From: Ascoidea rubescens DSM 1968
Taxonomy: Eukaryota > Ascomycota > Saccharomycetes > Ascoideales > Ascoideaceae
Direction of reading: 5' to 3'
NCBI RefSeq assembly: GCF_001661345.1
Contig: NW_017962916.1
Location: 852,461-916,460, forward strand
DNA length: 64,000 nt
In this document: piece after piece, positions 1 to 9,883 of the stretch
Numbering within the stretch: the stretch's first letter is position 1
Layout of the letters: the number at the start of each line of letters is the position of its first letter
The notes under the pieces: generated by a model
Database searches by the model: none
Told to the model about the DNA's origin: nothing
Seen by the model: only the letters and a program-made list of their open reading frames with translations
Translations under genes and position numbers: made by a program

Positions 1-2649
1 ATCATCATTATCATTATTATCATCATAATCATCATAATCATCATTACCATTGTTTCCTTCTTTTACTTGCTGATTGTTATTATTATTGTTATGGAAATTA
101 TTTAAATTTTGTGGATTTGAATTTAGTTTTTCTAAATTTTTCAGTTCTTCTTTATAGGTAAATAAATAAATTTGAATGATAAATCTCAATAGGGATAAAG
201 TAATAAGAACAAAGCCGTGAGTGATGATATAATTTTTTAAACCTGGATTGAAATTATTATTATTAAAATTGTAGATAAAATAAACAAAATTCATTTGACC
301 GTATTGACACATTGAGAAAATTAGTTGAAAAGCGGAGATTAGGATAATGAGAATTTTAAAGCCGAGGATTAAATCTTTTTTAAGATCATACGAATTTTTT
401 TTTTCTTGAAGTAATAGAGAAAAAAAAATTTGAATAGTTGAATTGAAAGAATTGTTATTTGAAGTTAAGAAATATAAGACGAATATAAATATTAAGTAAA
501 ATTCACCAAATATTAATAGAGAGAGATTTGAAATCAATGTCTTTCTTGGGAATTGAAGGAAGATGTCTAATAAGTTATCAAAACTAATGTAAAAGACATC
601 ATCAATTGCCGGGCCCATTTTGAGGGTGAAATCTTTCAAATTGTAACAGTAAATGAATTCGAATATGATAAAGGTGATGGTGATGGCGATGGATAAAATT
701 GAGAAAAAGGAGAAAAGTTTTGAAAATTTAAAAGATTTAAAGGACTTGGAAGATTTAGAAGAGTTTTTCTTCTCTTGATTGTCATTTTTTGGGATTAAAT
801 TTTGGTTAGATGAGAAAATGCTCTTTGAGAAGAATTGGGAGGTGAGGTAATTTTTCATTGAGAAACTTTTTTGAACAGGATCTTTTGTGTTTATAAAGGT
901 TGATAATTGTATGTTAATATTGGTATTGTTATTTGTATATTTATTTTGATTATTATTTTGATTAAAAGATTTAAAATGAAAGAAAGTGTTATAAGATTTT
1001 GTGGTGTAAGGTTTTAAACCTTTGTGAAAGTTTGAAATGGCTTTTATGACCATGATGATGTTTAGAGATAGTAAAAGGAAATAAAAAAGAAAGAAAACCT
1101 TGATAATGAAAAATTTGATTGGGTATTGGTGGACTGATCTGAGTTTGAAGATTAATAAGATTTGGTGAAAAGCAAAGAGAATATATATTAAATTGAAGAG
1201 AATGCCAAAGATGAAGGAGCCGATAAAGAATTCATAGGAAACAACAATATCTTGTAAAAACAAGTAGAGAGGGGATAAAAGAATTAGGAAAATTGTAAAT
1301 TTACTTGATGGGGTTAGTTGGTACATGTCGACAAATAGAGATAAGAAGACCATTGAGGTGAAGCAACTTATAGTTATTGAAGCTCTATGAAATTGGAAAG
1401 TTTTTAATAAGGGGATCATTTTGAAGGGTATAGCGATTGAAAAAGAGGATTTTCGGGCTGGTAGGCTTTTAGCATAAAAGAAATAAAAGAATAGATGGAC
1501 CAAGACGGTTAAAGCTGAAAAGGTTATTAGTAAATAGCTGAAGATTTTAAAGATTGAGTCATAGGTGTTCAAGTCATGGGAATTGATATTATCAGACCAA
1601 AGATTTAAGGTTGTAAATGAAGATGAAGAGGAGTTGTTAGGGTTGAGGGTAAAAGAGTTTGCAGTTTGAGAGTATAAGAAGGTAGTAAAAATCAAGAGTA
1701 AGATTAGGTAAATTAATAGAAAAAAAATCTGGATTACGTTTTTAGAATAGATTGATAAAAAGGTTAGGAATACTTGGTATAATTTTGAGAAAATAAGAAT
1801 GATAGTAGGCAAAAAGATGTCTATTGGGATTGATATGTTTAAATTGGCTCCAGTGTAGGAATCAGGGTTTGAGGATTTAAGGAAATTTGTTGCAGTGTAG
1901 TAGGAGATGAATAGAGGGTTACCTGATTGAGTATTGTTGATTTGGATAGATTTGAGGTATTGAGAAGATAAGATTATGATTTGGACAAGCATATAGATTT
2001 GGAAAGGTAATGAGCAGATAACCGAGATGAGAGAATTCAAAAAAAATATGAGCAAGATGGTATCTTTTTTCAAATTTTTGAAGAAACCAGCTTTGGTATT
2101 TGTTTGTTTATTGTCAATGTCAATGTCAATGTCAATGTCATTGTCATTGTTATTATTATTGTCATTTTCGTTATCGTTATCGTTATCGTTATTATCAGTT
2201 ATCAAGATGTCGCGATCGATTAAACTACAATCGTTATTAGCAGCGGCGCCATTGGCAATATTGAACAGGTTGTAATTGGAATCATCAATTGAGATGCACC
2301 TGTAGATGTCGCCATGCTGGGGAATAGGAGAGTGCAAAGTAGCATATTGGTTGTCTGAGACAAGAGCAATTGGCAAAGGAAAGTCATTATCAGAGTCCTT
2401 TGTAGCCAAATATTCGTCTAGGTCGTGGTTGAACCTGCTGCTGATTTGGATGGCAATATCGTCAGCATCGGTGGATACGTGTGAGGGCCTCGAAGAAGGA
2501 GCTGGAGCATTTGAAGCATCTGGAGAATCTGAGGAAGCTGGATAGTCTTGATCATGGTACTGAGAGAGATCAATTTCGCTGAAACCGAGACTGGCAAATC
2601 TCTGGTCGAGAAGCAAGAGGGCCTGGCTGGAGGGACGAGAGAAGGACAT
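1..2649 (-). CDS. Multi-pass membrane protein, 3' end outside window
   Basis: An open frame of 883 codons runs from an ATG at 2649 to the left edge with no stop, so the C-terminus is missing. I do not recognise the family. The first ~165 residues are soluble and acidic, starting MSFSRPSSQALLLLDQRFAS and containing a D/N-rich low-complexity stretch (around 2100-2190 in DNA). About ten hydrophobic segments follow, grouped as an early set and, after a serine/lysine-rich loop (near 730-900 in DNA), a later set. The visible C-terminal part is Asn/Asp rich. The layout suggests an integral membrane protein such as a channel, transporter or sensor; no catalytic or transport motif is visible. It is divergent from the RhoGEF gene, sharing a 341-bp promoter. 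Coding status is supported by length and by alternating hydrophobic and hydrophilic segments in one frame. Function is unknown. Confidence 0.75.
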   Translation of the reverse strand, partial: MSFSRPSSQALLLLDQRFASLGFSEIDLSQYHDQDYPASSDSPDASNAPAPSSRPSHVSTDADDIAIQISSRFNHDLDEYLATKDSDNDFPLPIALVSDNQYATLHSPIPQHGDIYRCISIDDSNYNLFNIANGAAANNDCSLIDRDILITDNNDNDNDNENDNNNNNDNDIDIDIDIDNKQTNTKAGFFKNLKKDTILLIFFLNSLISVICSLPFQIYMLVQIIILSSQYLKSIQINNTQSGNPLFISYYTATNFLKSSNPDSYTGANLNISIPIDIFLPTIILIFSKLYQVFLTFLSIYSKNVIQIFFLLIYLILLLIFTTFLYSQTANSFTLNPNNSSSSSFTTLNLWSDNINSHDLNTYDSIFKIFSYLLITFSALTVLVHLFFYFFYAKSLPARKSSFSIAIPFKMIPLLKTFQFHRASITISCFTSMVFLSLFVDMYQLTPSSKFTIFLILLSPLYLFLQDIVVSYEFFIGSFIFGILFNLIYILFAFHQILLIFKLRSVHQYPIKFFIIKVFFLFYFLLLSLNIIMVIKAISNFHKGLKPYTTKSYNTFFHFKSFNQNNNQNKYTNNNTNINIQLSTFINTKDPVQKSFSMKNYLTSQFFSKSIFSSNQNLIPKNDNQEKKNSSKSSKSFKSFKFSKLFSFFSILSIAITITFIIFEFIYCYNLKDFTLKMGPAIDDVFYISFDNLLDIFLQFPRKTLISNLSLLIFGEFYLIFIFVLYFLTSNNNSFNSTIQIFFSLLLQEKKNSYDLKKDLILGFKILIILISAFQLIFSMCQYGQMNFVYFIYNFNNNNFNPGLKNYIITHGFVLITLSLLRFIIQIYLFTYKEELKNLEKLNSNPQNLNNFHNNNNNNQQVKEGNNGNDDYDDYDDNNDNDD

Positions 2650-2665
2650 GGCAAAGGTGGAACAG

Positions 2666-2715
<50 letters not shown>

Positions 2716-2990
2716 TCATCATCATCACCATCATCTGGCAACAGCAGCATTGGAAGAAGAAACAACACCAACAACGCCCCCAGTCCAGTTCTAGAGCTTC
2801 TCCAGCGATTAAGCGCCGAGCTAAGCGCTGAACCTAAGCGCCGGAACTAGCTCCTTTGCAGATCACAGCTATTTATAGCTCTATAAATACTCTGCTTCCT
2901 CTGCTTCTTCTTTTTCTACTGCTGTTGCTGCTTCTTCCTCTTCTTCTTCTGCTTCTTCAGCCCAGTCCTTTGTGGAATGTCTTGAAACCC
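2650..2990. promoter_or_regulatory. Divergent promoter with CAG/CAA/CAT trinucleotide tract
   Basis: This 341-bp stretch separates the ATGs of two divergent genes. It holds a trinucleotide run (about 2668-2727) that changes from CAG to CAA to CAT units. Near 2805-2845 there are repeated AGCGC-type motifs (TTAAGCGCCGAGCTAAGCGC and a third copy). A C/T-rich leader (about 2885-2965) precedes the RhoGEF ATG. That leader is open in frame from a TTG and would encode a leucine run, but no ATG lies in it, so I read it as untranslated. Confidence 0.6.
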
Positions 2991-5900
2991 ATGGAACTCT
3001 CTTTCCCACCCTCGCTCAATGCCCCTTCTGCTGTTGTTGTCGCTGCTTCCTCTGCGTCTCTTTCCAGAGTGAACATCACCAACACCTTCACTGCCATAGG
3101 CTTCTCTAAGTCTGAGAACATCGACAAGCCTCAGTTTTCCCTCAGAGCCTCTGTTTCTCTGTTTGCTGTGCCAGTCTATCCCTCTGTCAATCAGCTCACT
3201 GGCCACTTGGAGTCTATCTCCCACAACAGCTTTCCCAGCATCAGCTCCTCCTTTACCACTCCCTCCAACAGCCCCCTCAAAACACCCAATTCCTTTGCTT
3301 CTCATCATAATCCAGATTCTTCTGCTCATATCTTTTCCAGAAACTCTACCTGCGACTCCACCTACTCCCTTGGTACCCTCTATGAACGCCAGTACTCCTC
3401 CTCAATGGCTGATACTTTTGATTCCAACGACAACTACAACCCCCAGATCTTTGAAAGAAACTACTCCACTTCCACCGACAGAACCTTTGATTCAAACTCA
3501 ACTAGATACTCTCTTACTGTTTCTCCATCTGCTTTTGTCTCCCATGAAAGCAAACCTTCCATAGATTCTGCTAAAACGCTAGAGACATCTTCTCTAACTC
3601 ACCATTTTATAACCGATAAAATGTTGAAAGCTTGTAAAGAAATTTGGTCTTACTCTTCTCTTTATAAATGGTTCATCTCCATTTTATATCAATTCTATCA
3701 TTCAAATTACAATACCTTGTCAAATGATAACAATAATAACAATAATAATAATAACAATAACAATAACAATAACAATAACAATAATAACAATAACACTAAT
3801 AATGAAAACATCTCAATTAATTTAACTATAAAACAATTCAAATTGATAATCAAACTTCTAATTAACAACAAATACCCAAATAAACAAATTGACTTTATTT
3901 TCCTCTCAATTCTATCCACTTTTTTAAATAACAATATCTGTAACTACTCACCCACCTCAAATGATATCATATCCTTTTCTTTACCACCTTTAAACTCAAT
4001 TACCACCTCCAACTCAAACCACCCTACAGACTTGGATTTCGATCTAGACTTTTTCAATTCTCCCACTTTTCTCAACTCTTTAAATTCTCTCTCACAAAAA
4101 ATATCCGGCGTAATAACACAACTAACCACATGTTATTCAAGTAACTGTAACCACCTTAATTCTCAACAATTTACCCCGAATTGCTACTCACCTCTCTGTG
4201 TTCACTCCCCGGATTTCTTGCCAATTAGTCTCAATAACTTTACAAACTGCGAAACTAAAAAATGGGAAGAATTTTGGCTAATCCCTCAAATTAATCCAAA
4301 CATTATAAACACTCACCAAAACCTAATCTTTGAATTATTTAAAACTCAAGCAAGATTTGTTCAAAGTTTGCAATCCCTCATGGATATAGGCGAATCCTTT
4401 AAGAATGACTTTCTCTTCTCCAATAATTACCAACTTGCAAATAATAATAACAACAATAAAAACAACAGCAGCAACAACAAAATTCAAAAATTAGTTTACC
4501 CAATCGATAATAAAGTCTTCTATAAATCCTGTTTCGGCTCTTTTCAACTGATTCTTTCTCACCACAAAACTGAATTGCTAAACCCTCTAATCCATTTAAT
4601 GAACAAAGATCGCCCATTTATAAAAGACTACAACCTGTTATTCCAACTTTTCTCAATTTGGTCCGAAATCTCTGTCCCAATTTACAACAAATGGTCCGAA
4701 ATAAACTCTCTCTACTCCCTAATCTTTAAAATTAGTGAATCTTTAAAAGAAGACGAAAACCTATTTGATCTAGATCTACTAAAAAATTTTAATAAATGGA
4801 AAGAACCTTACATCAACTCAAAACAAAACTTGTCCCTAATCTTAAACTTCCCCCTAGATTTCATGATCAAATCTTCTCTTGTATTAAGAGACTTGAAAAA
4901 ATTTCATCCTGAAAATTCAGAGTTTTATAAAGACCTAATAAACTGTAATAAAATGCTACAAAAATTCATAACTGCTGTCCAGAAATATAAATCCCACCAC
5001 GAGACTAATTTAATCTCAAGTAGATTAATTCACTCAAATTTTGAATTCGATGACAGCATAAAATTTCCATTAAATGCTGATCTAGAGATCATTAAACTTG
5101 TATCAAAAAATATTAAAAAAAATAAATTCAACCTAATCCTCTTATTTGACAACTGCCTACTTATAACTACTTTTATCAAATCAAATTTTAAATTCTTACT
5201 AGCCGATAATCCAATTCCAATTGAGTATTTGAAATTCGAAAAATATATAGAACAAAATAACGACGAACAAAAAACTCTAGCTGAATTAGTCTTTGAAATT
5301 AAAAAATATAAAATCAAAAATATAGCTAAAAATACTGAACACATTTTTTCAATTAAAAATTTCGACAACACTCTAAGTAAAACTCTTAAAAATATTATAT
5401 CTAACAATATCATTCTTAAAAGAGAAAAGGAAAAATTTAGAATTAATATATTACATGACAATATCTTGAATGACAACAAGTTTATAAACAATATTAATAA
5501 TTATAAAAACTATTTCACTACTAGTAATAAAAATGATGATAATGCATTTTTCAAATATTCAATGGATTTGATAAATTTTGAAATTAATGAAAAACAATTT
5601 AATGAAATAAGAGATAATCCTATTAGAGGAGACATTCACTGCTACCTAAAATTATTCTATAAAGATGTTGAATACAAATTAATTGGAACATCTAGCGGAA
5701 TTTATGTAAGGAGCAATAGAATCTTTGATAATTGGGTCTTGGTATTTCCAAAGATCATTAAAGTTAAAAAAATTGTAATTGAAAAGAAATACAACATTTT
5801 ATTAATCCTATCAAATAATAGTTTAATTTATTGTTCCATCTCATGTTTTGTTGATAATTACTCAAGAGCTAGGCTTAAAAAAGACATAAATTATCACGGA

Positions 5901-6692
5901 TTTAGTCAAAATAATCCAAATCAAAAAATTAAAAATCAAAAACTTTATTTCAGTCGTTCTAATAATTCCAAATCTCACTGTAATCTTTCTAATTTAACTG
6001 GATTTGTTAAATTGGCAGATAATGTGGAGAATTTTTTCGTTGAATATGCAGATACAAACTTCAAATTATTTTATATATCAAGTTTAATTACAGAAATTAC
6101 AAAGGATTCAATGGTGAAGTTTTTAACAGCCAAAATCAATGATATTAAAAAGGAATCAAGGCTAGAAAAAGAACTAAAAGAAATTGATCGTTATTTAATA
6201 CCAGGGGAATGTAAAGAGCTACTTAATGTAAAGCAAAAATTAATATTATGTTTGGAAGATTCATTTAGAAAATTCAATTATTTTGATAAGACTACAGTTG
6301 AAAATATTCCAAATAATAGTTTTTACCAAAAGAAACACAAACCTATGAAGATATTAACATTACGAAATAAAAGGATCATGTTGGTTTATGAGACAATGGG
6401 AGTGATAACAAACATGGAGGGATCAATAGTCCATGATGTGATAAAGTTTTCATTTAATTGCTCAAACGCAGCAATTTATTCGAAATACTTGTTTGTGTTG
6501 AATGATGGCAATACGTTTTTGGAGATTTATGATATCGATGTGATTGGTGGGCTTGAACAGATATTCTTTGGGGAAAACATTCAACTAATCGACTCGTCAG
6601 ACGAAGTGTTAATAAGCGTGAATTGTCCCTGCGACAAGCCCGAGGGCTATGGAGACATGCTTTTGATTCAGTTCTTGCCCAAGCGGTTTTAG
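2991..6692 (+). CDS. Rho1 guanine-nucleotide exchange factor (DH-PH-CNH, Rom2/Tus1 type)
   Basis: Predicted 1233-aa protein; the first in-frame ATG is 2991. Residues 1-240 are Ser/Thr/Pro rich, followed by an Asn run (about 245-270). A divergent DH-like helical region spans roughly 430-670 (FELFKTQARFVQSLQSLM near its start). A PH-like region follows (FNLILLFDNCLLITTF, near 715). The C-terminal third, about 875-1230, is a citron-homology (CNH) domain, with YKLIGTSSGIYV near its start and KRIMLVYETMGVITN near its end. DH-PH-CNH order and length match Rom1/Rom2/Tus1, which activate Rho1 in cell-wall integrity signalling at the bud cortex. The DH part is diverged, so choosing between Rom2 and Tus1 is not possible by eye. 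The CNH assignment is firm; the exchange-factor role is inferred from architecture. Confidence 0.7.
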   Translation: MELSFPPSLNAPSAVVVAASSASLSRVNITNTFTAIGFSKSENIDKPQFSLRASVSLFAVPVYPSVNQLTGHLESISHNSFPSISSSFTTPSNSPLKTPNSFASHHNPDSSAHIFSRNSTCDSTYSLGTLYERQYSSSMADTFDSNDNYNPQIFERNYSTSTDRTFDSNSTRYSLTVSPSAFVSHESKPSIDSAKTLETSSLTHHFITDKMLKACKEIWSYSSLYKWFISILYQFYHSNYNTLSNDNNNNNNNNNNNNNNNNNNNNNNTNNENISINLTIKQFKLIIKLLINNKYPNKQIDFIFLSILSTFLNNNICNYSPTSNDIISFSLPPLNSITTSNSNHPTDLDFDLDFFNSPTFLNSLNSLSQKISGVITQLTTCYSSNCNHLNSQQFTPNCYSPLCVHSPDFLPISLNNFTNCETKKWEEFWLIPQINPNIINTHQNLIFELFKTQARFVQSLQSLMDIGESFKNDFLFSNNYQLANNNNNNKNNSSNNKIQKLVYPIDNKVFYKSCFGSFQLILSHHKTELLNPLIHLMNKDRPFIKDYNLLFQLFSIWSEISVPIYNKWSEINSLYSLIFKISESLKEDENLFDLDLLKNFNKWKEPYINSKQNLSLILNFPLDFMIKSSLVLRDLKKFHPENSEFYKDLINCNKMLQKFITAVQKYKSHHETNLISSRLIHSNFEFDDSIKFPLNADLEIIKLVSKNIKKNKFNLILLFDNCLLITTFIKSNFKFLLADNPIPIEYLKFEKYIEQNNDEQKTLAELVFEIKKYKIKNIAKNTEHIFSIKNFDNTLSKTLKNIISNNIILKREKEKFRINILHDNILNDNKFINNINNYKNYFTTSNKNDDNAFFKYSMDLINFEINEKQFNEIRDNPIRGDIHCYLKLFYKDVEYKLIGTSSGIYVRSNRIFDNWVLVFPKIIKVKKIVIEKKYNILLILSNNSLIYCSISCFVDNYSRARLKKDINYHGFSQNNPNQKIKNQKLYFSRSNNSKSHCNLSNLTGFVKLADNVENFFVEYADTNFKLFYISSLITEITKDSMVKFLTAKINDIKKESRLEKELKEIDRYLIPGECKELLNVKQKLILCLEDSFRKFNYFDKTTVENIPNNSFYQKKHKPMKILTLRNKRIMLVYETMGVITNMEGSIVHDVIKFSFNCSNAAIYSKYLFVLNDGNTFLEIYDIDVIGGLEQIFFGENIQLIDSSDEVLISVNCPCDKPEGYGDMLLIQFLPKRF

Positions 6693-6730
6693 GATTTTAT
6701 GGTGGATGGTTTGCAAAGGTTTATATAATT

Positions 6731-6870
6731 TTATATTTTGCGTTTTGTGTTTTGTGTTTTGTGTTCTATATTTTGCGTTCTGTGTTTTGTATTTTGTATT
6801 TTGCATTTTGTATTTTGTATTTGTATTTTGTATTTTGCATTTTGTATTTGTATTTGTATTTGTATTTGTA
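6731..6870. repeat. Minisatellite of TTTTGTR / TTTGTA units
   Basis: About 140 bp of tandem 7-mers (TTTTGTG, TTTTGTA, TTTTGCR), shortening to 6-mers (TTTGTA) at the distal end, directly downstream of the RhoGEF stop. It is open in several frames only because the repeat lacks stops; there is no sign of coding. It probably forms part of the 3' untranslated or terminator region. Confidence 0.8.
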
Positions 6871-7612
6871 CCAAATCCAGATTTAGTTTCTGTTACTTGT
6901 TTGTGCGCGTTTTGTTTGAATTTCAGCGGAAACTACACCAAACTCAAACCAAACAGATTCCACAAAAACAAAACTATTTGTTCAAACAATTTTCAAACAG
7001 CTTTTGCTAATTAGGTCGCGTGTTATTCCACTAACACATGACTTTGTTAGGTAATACACTTTGTCTCAGTTCAACAGGTTTCAGCCCAAATCGTGCTTTA
7101 GCCACAAGTACTAATTGCCCCAAATCGAGTATCTATTTGACAATATAAAAGAGGCAGAAGACAAGAATAATTATAAGAAAAAAGGAATCAAGGAATAAGT
7201 TTTAATTTCTTGTTGAATTCCTACTCTTTATATATTGATATTTCTATTAAACTTGGGGCGGTCTGTTTCAAGAACTGAAACACTATTTGTGGCAAGTCCC
7301 TTTTGAATTGGTTCTTTCTTTGATTACCTAATAAAATCATGTGCCATAAGAATCGCACACAAACACAATCCAAACAATTTTGCTTTAAAATGTGCTCAAA
7401 CCAAACCGAAACAAAATATTTAAGACTTCTCACAAAATATAGTCTGTCTTTGATTAACCTACAACCATTGGTGTCAACATTATATCAGATTAGTTTGTTC
7501 CGATACAATACTGAGATAAATGAGCGGTTTCTTTTCAAACACAGTTCGAAACATACATATACCTGCATTGTGCTTTGACATGCATCCAACTTTTATATTA
7601 TTTACTTATCAC
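6871..7612. other. Intergenic, no gene seen
   Basis: This lies between the ends of two convergent genes (RhoGEF and RAI1). It contains loosely repeated CAAACAATTTT and CAAACCAAAC-like words, but no long ORF with plausible composition, no tRNA and no splice-signal set. Confidence 0.5.
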
Positions 7613-8904
7613 TTATAAACCTTTTCTATGGTCGATAAACTCTTTTAAAAGTAATAAGCTTCTGGTTCTCTCAATTTCTGCTTGATTAGTAATTTCAATC
7701 AATCTTAAGCATTTTTGTTTTTTAACATATTTTAATCTGAATGCTTTTGTTTTATCTCTGGGAATTGAGCGTAATATCCACTCACAAACTACTCCGAACC
7801 AATTCAAGCATTTGTGAATATGACTATTCAACAATGTTCTAATGAAATTGATATCTAATCCTTTAATTTTAAATAAATTAAATGCTTTGCTCCTTTGCAC
7901 TACAACCGTTTTTTCCATTCCACCAAAAAGACATTGAAAATAGATTGTTAAAAATTTTAATATGGATTTTCTGTGAAAATCGGGTTTTTCCATTTCAAGT
8001 TTTGTAAAATCTAAAGATGTATTTTTTGACTCAAAAATAGATTTAATTTCAACATAATGCTTTAAATTATTAATATTTTTATTAAAAGGTTTAATAAAAG
8101 TGCAGTCAACCCTTGATTTAATTAAAAAGGAAATATTATCTTGACAGCTCTTCCAAGGTTTATCATCAGCTGCCATGTCAAACTTTACAAGTGAATTAAA
8201 TTGCTTATTATTATTGAAACTTCCTAAATCTCTTCCTATAATTTCACTCTTTTGCTTAATTGTTGCTTTTTTTTGACTTCTTTGTTATTGTTTAATGTCT
8301 CTGTGGTTAAAAGTTTTTCAAGAACATAGCCACAAATTGAATTTTTTGATAACATAGTGTTTGTGCTATCCTTATTATGTTTATAAATATTAACAATTTT
8401 CTGATCATAACAACAAAAATCTTGAGACAAATAGATTGATCCATCAAAATAACAAAGGTTAAATTCACAACCCTTTTGAGAAGAAATAATTGTAGCTAAC
8501 GATGCTAGGCAGTTTTTGGTAGATATAAAATTGATATCATTTTCAAGGGTTTTTGTTACTTTTTCATATTTTTTTAATTTTTCTAAAAATAAATCATATC
8601 TGCAAGAAAAATTGTTAAATTTAGACAATGAAAAGTTTTTATAATCAGTACATAAATTAATATTTTCAGAATAATCTGTGTCTAATTGAGAATCATAATA
8701 AACTAATGAGCTAAAATCATTTTTCTCAATTTCATTTTTATCAGTTGAATAGTAAAATATTTCCTTTGGATTGCCTCTCATTCGAAAGGGTTCAATTCTG
8801 AATTTTGTGGTTATATCTATTGGTAATGTTAAATTTTGGACATGGCTTTCGAGGTTTTCAAGTCCAAATTTTGGTTTTAAATTGTAATTCTTGCAATCTT
8901 CCAT
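7613..8904 (-). CDS. RAI1: Decapping nuclease RAI1, interrupted by a frameshift
   Basis: Two abutting frames together form one Rai1/DXO protein. The upstream frame (8904-8236) carries the Rai1 N-terminus (PKEIFYYSTDKNE) and metal motif GYVLEKL. The downstream frame, whose first ATG is at 8176, carries RVDC, NLKHYVEIKS, CLNWFGVVCEWILRSIPRD and KAFRLKYV, all in Rai1 order. The break lies at an A8 run on the coding strand (8267-8274). One extra base there makes a continuous frame of about 430 aa, near the family's usual length. Rai1 removes incomplete 5' caps and activates the 5'-3' exonuclease Rat1 in the nucleus. The residue before VD in the third metal motif is Arg where the family normally has Glu (GAEVDC). 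The break may be a sequencing error in the homopolymer, a true inactivating mutation, or ribosomal slippage on AAAAAAG. Family assignment is firm; functional status is open. Confidence 0.8.
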
Positions 8905-9664
8905 TTAAAGCTTTTGTGCGTTTATGTTGGTTTAAACAAGCATAAAAAAACAACAAAATAACAAGCTAAAAAATATATTAAGATTTTTATATATTTCTTT
9001 CAAATTGTTTTTTTATATCTAAGTTTATAGAATTGGGTAGATATTAATTTTTAATTGCCATTAGTCTGTTTTAGATTCTTTTCATAAAACTTTCCTTATT
9101 GATAAGAACAAAAGAAATTTGTTTGGAAGATGCCCAGTTTATCCCAATTAGAGAAAACTTCAGACAGTGTAAGGATCAGTGAATTGTTCAAAGTGCCTTT
9201 TAGAAGGTTGTGATGCTCTCCAGATCCTCCCAATATATGATCATAAGCATGTGCATGCTAACGCGTTGAAACACATGAAAATCCAAACTGAGACCATCTA
9301 TCGGGATGCATGTAACAGTAAGCAAACAGGCGAACGCCGCCAAATATCGAGCAGATGGTCAGTTAGGGCTCTTACGAGCGACGAAATATGCGGCTAGAAT
9401 TTCGCGAACGCGGCAGAGATCGAACGATGCAATCCCAAGAGAGTGAAAGCAAAGATCAGGGAGAAACTGAGCTGATTTGATTTGCTGACCCTCCTGGAGA
9501 AAGCTTATTATATAATCAGTTCTACTTTGCTGTCGAGTATAAATGATTCATTTGGTCAGTTTCTTATTTTTTCTCCTGAAGATTTCCAACTTACCTGAGT
9601 TTCAAGTGTTAGATATAATACAATCGTGTACCAGTGCTCTACTCTTCTTATTCTTAATATCAAA
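8905..9664. other. Intergenic region between RAI1 and a small mitochondrial gene
   Basis: Divergent spacer of 760 bp. It becomes more GC-rich from about 9240 to 9480 and contains an ACGCGT (MluI-box-like) hexamer at 9261-9266. A 27-codon ATG frame starts at 9130 (MPSLSQLEKTSD) and ends without recognisable domains. A longer frame over 9179-9397 begins at GTG and has unconvincing composition. No tRNA or snoRNA signature was recognised. Confidence 0.45.
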
Positions 9665-9883
9665 ATGATTGCCCCAATTGCTTCAAAAAGAATTGCTCAA
9701 TGTACCGCCAGAAGATTTTACTCATCAAGCTCTGGTGGCATGGATCCAACTGTTAAGAAGACCTTGATATTGTCTTTCGGTGCTGTTGGTGTTGGTCTTG
9801 CAGCTATGTTAGCATATTATCCTCAAAATGCTCCAATCAAGAAGTTCTACCAGAAATCTGAAGAACATGCTAAAAGGGATTAA
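9665..9883 (+). CDS. Small mitochondrial membrane protein, 72 aa
   Basis: The ATG at 9665 opens a 72-aa protein. The first ~22 residues (MIAPIASKRIAQCTARRFYS) are basic, without acidic residues, and rich in Ser/Arg/Ala, like a cleavable mitochondrial presequence. A single hydrophobic segment with small residues follows (LILSFGAVGVGLAAMLAYY), then a charged tail ending KFYQKSEEHAKRD. This layout suggests a small inner-membrane protein with one span, such as an accessory subunit or assembly factor. I do not recognise the family. A few bases of in-frame sequence precede the ATG, but the presequence starts cleanly at it. Confidence 0.65.
   Translation: MIAPIASKRIAQCTARRFYSSSSGGMDPTVKKTLILSFGAVGVGLAAMLAYYPQNAPIKKFYQKSEEHAKRD

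Noticed and set aside
9179-9397. 72-codon frame upstream of the small mitochondrial gene
   Set aside because: It starts at GTG, has mixed composition, no domain, and lies in promoter-like DNA.
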